Source: Draconibacterium sediminis (GTDB lineage: Bacteria > Bacteroidota > Bacteroidia > Bacteroidales > Prolixibacteraceae). Taken from it: 64,000 nt of DNA. The stretch is taken from the NCBI RefSeq assembly GCF_000949475.1, contig NZ_JRHC01000001.1, positions 744,001 to 808,000 of the forward strand. Reading direction: 5' to 3'. The notes beneath the pieces are model-generated. The model was not told where the DNA came from. It saw nothing but the letters and a program-made list of their open reading frames with translations, and ran no database searches. Below are positions 61,191 through 64,000 of the stretch, in pieces. How positions within the stretch are numbered: the first letter of the stretch is position 1; every line of letters starts with the position of its first letter. The position numbers were made by a program, and so were the translations under genes.

Positions 61191-62132
61191 ATGAAAGAAG
61201 AATTATTTGTAAGCGGACGAAATATTCCGAACATCGATCCATACCTTAATATATGGCACTGGCAAATTCCACTCTATTTGTTTTTAGGTGGTTTGGCCGC
61301 AGGCATATTGTTTTTTGCCGGATATTTTGTTGTCAGGGGGAAAGAGAAAGAAATGAAAACAACCGTAAAAATTGCGCCAATCATTGCTCCAATAGCACTG
61401 ATATTGGGCTTATTTGCGCTGTTTCTTGATTTAAAACACAAACTTTTCTTTTGGCAATTGTACACCACCATCCGATTGGAATCGCCAATGGGTTGGGGAG
61501 CCTGGACATTGATGATCATTACTCCGATATCGTTTATCTGGGTTGCCAGTTACATGAAAGAACTGATACCGGGCTGGAACTGGAAATTTGATTTCCTGGA
61601 GAAGTTCGAAGCTTTTGTAATAAAACACAGAGTTAGCTTGGCGTGGATTATGATGATTTATGCAATCATCCTGGGTGTTTATACCGGTATATTGCTTTCA
61701 GCATTTAATGCGCGTCCGTTGTGGAATACATCCATACTTGGGCCACTGTTCCTTGTTTCGGGATTCTCTACCGGACTTGCAACCATCATTTGGATGAGTA
61801 AAGACGCCAACGAACGGAAAATACTAAGCCGGATCGACCTTGTTTTTATTATCATCGAAATCTTTCTCATCGTTCACCTTTTTATGGGATTCCTGGCCGG
61901 TTCAGAAACAGCAATCGAAGCTGCAAACTTGTTCCTTGGCGGAGAATTTACTGTAAGTTTCTGGGTGTTTGTGGTGGTTATCGGATTAATCTTTCCTGCA
62001 TTATTCGAGACACTCGAAATTTGGGGAATGCACGTACCAAAATGGTTACCTCCGGTAATGATATTGTTTGGTGGTTTTATGTTCCGTTTTATTATGGTTG
62101 AAGCCGGACAGATAACACGTTACCTCTATTGA
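61191..62132 (+). CDS. NrfD/PsrC-like membrane quinone subunit
   Basis: 313 residues, about eight membrane helices. NrfD family (PsrC): IPLYLFLGGLAAGILFF, IRLESPMGWGAW and a conserved acidic pair in the C-terminal half (ETLEIWGMH). Exchanges electrons with the quinone pool. 19 bp after the ferredoxin gene. Confidence 0.88.
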   Translation: MKEELFVSGRNIPNIDPYLNIWHWQIPLYLFLGGLAAGILFFAGYFVVRGKEKEMKTTVKIAPIIAPIALILGLFALFLDLKHKLFFWQLYTTIRLESPMGWGAWTLMIITPISFIWVASYMKELIPGWNWKFDFLEKFEAFVIKHRVSLAWIMMIYAIILGVYTGILLSAFNARPLWNTSILGPLFLVSGFSTGLATIIWMSKDANERKILSRIDLVFIIIEIFLIVHLFMGFLAGSETAIEAANLFLGGEFTVSFWVFVVVIGLIFPALFETLEIWGMHVPKWLPPVMILFGGFMFRFIMVEAGQITRYLY

Positions 62133-62152
62133 TAATTTTATAAGTATAGAAA

Positions 62153-62689
62153 ATGAATTTAGAAAAAGATACAATACAACAACCGAAATACATCAATCCT
62201 TATCTGGGTGGTGTTTTACTCGGGTTAGTGGTTCTGGCAACCGTATTTATTACCGGTCGTGGGTTGGGTGCCAGCGGAGCAGTTAAAAGTGCAGTTGTAA
62301 CAACATCAAATACTATTGCGCCAAAAGCTACTGAGGCAAACCATTATATGAGCCAGTTTATTAGCGACGATCATTCGCCAATGTATACCTGGCTGGTATT
62401 CGAATCGCTGGGGCTTTTACTGGGTGGTGTTCTTTCGGGAATTGTCTTCGGAAGGATCAAGAAATTCAGAATTGACAAAGGACCTCGTATTTCCAATAGA
62501 AAGCGACTCATTTTGGCCCTTATCGGCGGAGCACTTTTTGGATTGGGAAGTCAGTTTGGCCGCGGATGTACCAGTGGAGCCGCATTAAGTGGTACAGCAA
62601 CTTTTGCCTTGGGGGGCGTAATTGTAATGTTTGCCATTTTTGGTACCGGGTACGCAGTGGCTTACTTTTTCAGAAAATATTGGATCTAA
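62153..62689 (+). CDS. YeeE/YedE-type thiosulfate/sulfur transporter, half 1
   Basis: 178 residues, about four membrane helices, first half of a YeeE/YedE protein. The conserved cysteine motif GRGCTSGAALSG lies near residue 140. Known members carry thiosulfate or a related sulfur species. It follows the Psr-like operon and is followed by a second half gene, separated by a heptamer array. Confidence 0.85.
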   Translation: MNLEKDTIQQPKYINPYLGGVLLGLVVLATVFITGRGLGASGAVKSAVVTTSNTIAPKATEANHYMSQFISDDHSPMYTWLVFESLGLLLGGVLSGIVFGRIKKFRIDKGPRISNRKRLILALIGGALFGLGSQFGRGCTSGAALSGTATFALGGVIVMFAIFGTGYAVAYFFRKYWI

Positions 62690-62694
62690 GGAAA

Positions 62695-62768
62695 GTTGAC
62701 AGTTAACAGTAGCAGTTACCAGTAATTTCTGAAAACTGAGACTGAAAACTGAAACTGAGAACTGAATA
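62695..62768. repeat. Eleven-unit degenerate tandem heptamer array (type 3)
   Basis: GTTGACA, GTTAACA, GTAGCA, GTTACCA, GTAATTT, CTGAAAA, CTGAGA, CTGAAAA, CTGAAA, CTGAGAA, CTGAATA. Six- and seven-base units in two blocks with different consensus. It fills the gap between the two transporter halves. Confidence 0.65.
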
Positions 62769-62829
62769 CCGGGTATCAAAAAAAAAGATGAATTATCATT
62801 CAAACAATAGAACATTAAAAAAATAAGAT

Positions 62830-63432
62830 ATGGGACCTTTAATTCCTAATGGTGTAATTGGCGGCGGATGGGATTTTGTTATCGCAATTTTGCTGGGAGT
62901 CGCTTTTGGATTTGTTCTCGAAGCATCAGGATTTTCTTCTTCAAGAAACCTGGCCGGTGTATTTTACGGCTACAACTTTGTTGTGCTTCGCGTATTTTTT
63001 ACTGCCTTAATCGTAGCAATGGTTGGTCTGCTGTATTTCGATTATGTGGGTTGGCTGAATCTCTCGCAAATATTTATTCTACCAACGTTTTTAACCCCAA
63101 TGATAGTTGGTGGCGTAATAATGGGAGTTGGTTTTGTGCTGGGGGGCTTTTGCCCGGGAACCAGCTTTACCGGAATTGCAATTGGTAAACTCGATGCATT
63201 GTTTTTTACAATAGGACTTTATCTGGGAATCTTCGGATTTTCACTGGCATATCCTCTTTTCGAAGACTTCTTTACCAGCGGAGACATGGGAAATGTAACG
63301 CTTATGGAAATCACCGGACTTCCGGCTCCGTACTTTGCCGTGGCATTTACAGTGGTGGCACTTGCTGCCTTTTGGGGAACAATGTTTGTCGAGAAGCGCG
63401 TGCGTAAAAACATGAAGCAGTATAAATTCTAA
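62830..63432 (+). CDS. YeeE/YedE-type thiosulfate/sulfur transporter, half 2
   Basis: 200 residues, about five membrane helices. Motif GGFCPGTSFTGIAIGKLDA carries the second conserved cysteine. Pairs with the half at 62153-62689. In single-chain homologues both halves are fused. Followed 13 bp later by the rhodanese-like gene. Confidence 0.85.
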   Translation: MGPLIPNGVIGGGWDFVIAILLGVAFGFVLEASGFSSSRNLAGVFYGYNFVVLRVFFTALIVAMVGLLYFDYVGWLNLSQIFILPTFLTPMIVGGVIMGVGFVLGGFCPGTSFTGIAIGKLDALFFTIGLYLGIFGFSLAYPLFEDFFTSGDMGNVTLMEITGLPAPYFAVAFTVVALAAFWGTMFVEKRVRKNMKQYKF

Positions 63433-63445
63433 ACGACTGAAAAAG

Positions 63446-64000
63446 ATGAATAGAAACTATATTTTACTAACCGTACTTATGCTTGTGTTGGCGGTAGGCA
63501 CCTTGTTTTTAACCACTGATGACGAGCCAAAACAAATTGCTCCGGAGGAGTTGTTGCAGCAAATTATTCAGCCTACACGATATGTAACAACCGACCAGGT
63601 AGCTAAGATGATCATTCAGGGCGACCCTTCGTTGTTGATGGTTGACGTACGTTCGGCAGATGAGTATGACGAATATGCATTGCCGGGTTCGGTAAATATT
63701 CCTCTTGAGGAACTTTTAAACGAAGGCAATATGGGATACTTCGGAGTACCCGGAGTTAAAGTGGTATTTATTTCCAACGACGATATCCGCGCCGATCAAA
63801 CTTGGGTGTTAACCAAACGTTTGGGAGTTGATGGCACGTACGTAATGAAAGGTGGCTTAAACTGCTGGATGCAAACCATAATTGAGCCTTCGCAACCTGA
63901 TGCCGATGCACCTTCTGTTGACCATGCGCTTTATGCCTTTCGCAAGGGAGCACAAATTTATTTCACAGGCGCCGAGTCGGCAACTACCGACGACGGTAAT
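63446..64000 (+). CDS. Rhodanese-like protein without the usual active-site cysteine (truncated by window edge)
   Basis: 185 codons to the window end. N-terminal hydrophobic segment (8-23), so membrane-anchored or exported. Rhodanese domain with LLMVDVRSADEY and LPGSVNIPLEE (residues about 71-93). The loop that normally holds the catalytic cysteine reads VVFISNDDIRAD, with serine in place of cysteine. A cysteine does occur in GGLNCWMQ. It is likely a sulfur-species binder rather than a transferase. Its position after the YeeE/YedE halves fits a sulfur-handling role. Confidence 0.75.
   Translation, partial: MNRNYILLTVLMLVLAVGTLFLTTDDEPKQIAPEELLQQIIQPTRYVTTDQVAKMIIQGDPSLLMVDVRSADEYDEYALPGSVNIPLEELLNEGNMGYFGVPGVKVVFISNDDIRADQTWVLTKRLGVDGTYVMKGGLNCWMQTIIEPSQPDADAPSVDHALYAFRKGAQIYFTGAESATTDDGN

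Overview
The window reads as a chromosomal segment of a Bacteroidota bacterium, most likely an anaerobic or facultative member of the Marinilabiliales (Prolixibacteraceae-like). The evidence is a type IX secretion gene (porQ) next to cmk and ispH, parA-parB-DUF5683-lytic transglycosylase gene order, many lipoproteins, few Shine-Dalgarno sites, and promoters of the form TTG-N17/18-TAnnTTTG (best seen before both tRNA genes). The taxon is inference; no rRNA is present.

Layout. 1-3.4 kb: the start of a sensor kinase, gpmI and a DUF3109 protein. 3.4-10.2 kb: a secreted locus that looks like a divergent chaperone-usher pathway. It has three paralogous pilin-like subunits, an Ig-like periplasmic protein, a 1002-residue beta-barrel protein ending in a SPOR domain, and two further small secreted proteins. 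10.2-18.9 kb: VOC and HD proteins, an acyl-CoA synthetase, purM, prfA, pyrF, a Tat-exported Gfo/Idh/MocA protein and a fasciclin lipoprotein. 19.1-24.5 kb: clpX, clpP, tig, tRNA-Leu(TAG), oxyR and a SpoU methyltransferase. 24.6-32.5 kb: lipoproteins, a beta-propeller glycosidase-like protein, a PepSY protein, mltD-like, DUF5683, parB, parA and rfaE1. 32.6-39.9 kb: a 26-unit heptamer repeat array, priA, ispH, cmk, porQ, a GNAT protein and an aldo/keto reductase. 40.1-49.6 kb: a plug-bearing outer-membrane protein, YkgJ, EamA, a TIM-barrel lipoprotein, then an ECF sigma/anti-sigma operon with cell-surface proteins. 49.7-64 kb: tRNA-His, mobA, an interrupted small gene, and a large sulfur/redox region.

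The sulfur/redox region looks functionally coherent. A Crp/Fnr regulator faces, across a perfect TGAT-N4-ATCA box, an operon of sulfide:quinone oxidoreductase-like protein, DUF1641, TusE/DsrC-like and DsrE-like proteins. Next, on the opposite strand, lie a Rieske protein and a cytochrome b6-like protein fused to a 12-heme cytochrome c domain. Divergent from these is a Psr/Phs-type molybdopterin oxidoreductase (three subunits), followed by two YeeE/YedE half-transporters and a rhodanese-like protein that lacks the usual catalytic cysteine. mobA upstream could supply the cofactor. The proposed job is oxidation or reduction of sulfide, polysulfide or thiosulfate coupled to quinone, under redox control (inference).

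Non-coding structure is rich. There are three degenerate tandem heptamer arrays with different consensus sequences, a dispersed about 29-bp intergenic repeat found four times, a nested palindromic element, and several clear intrinsic terminators.
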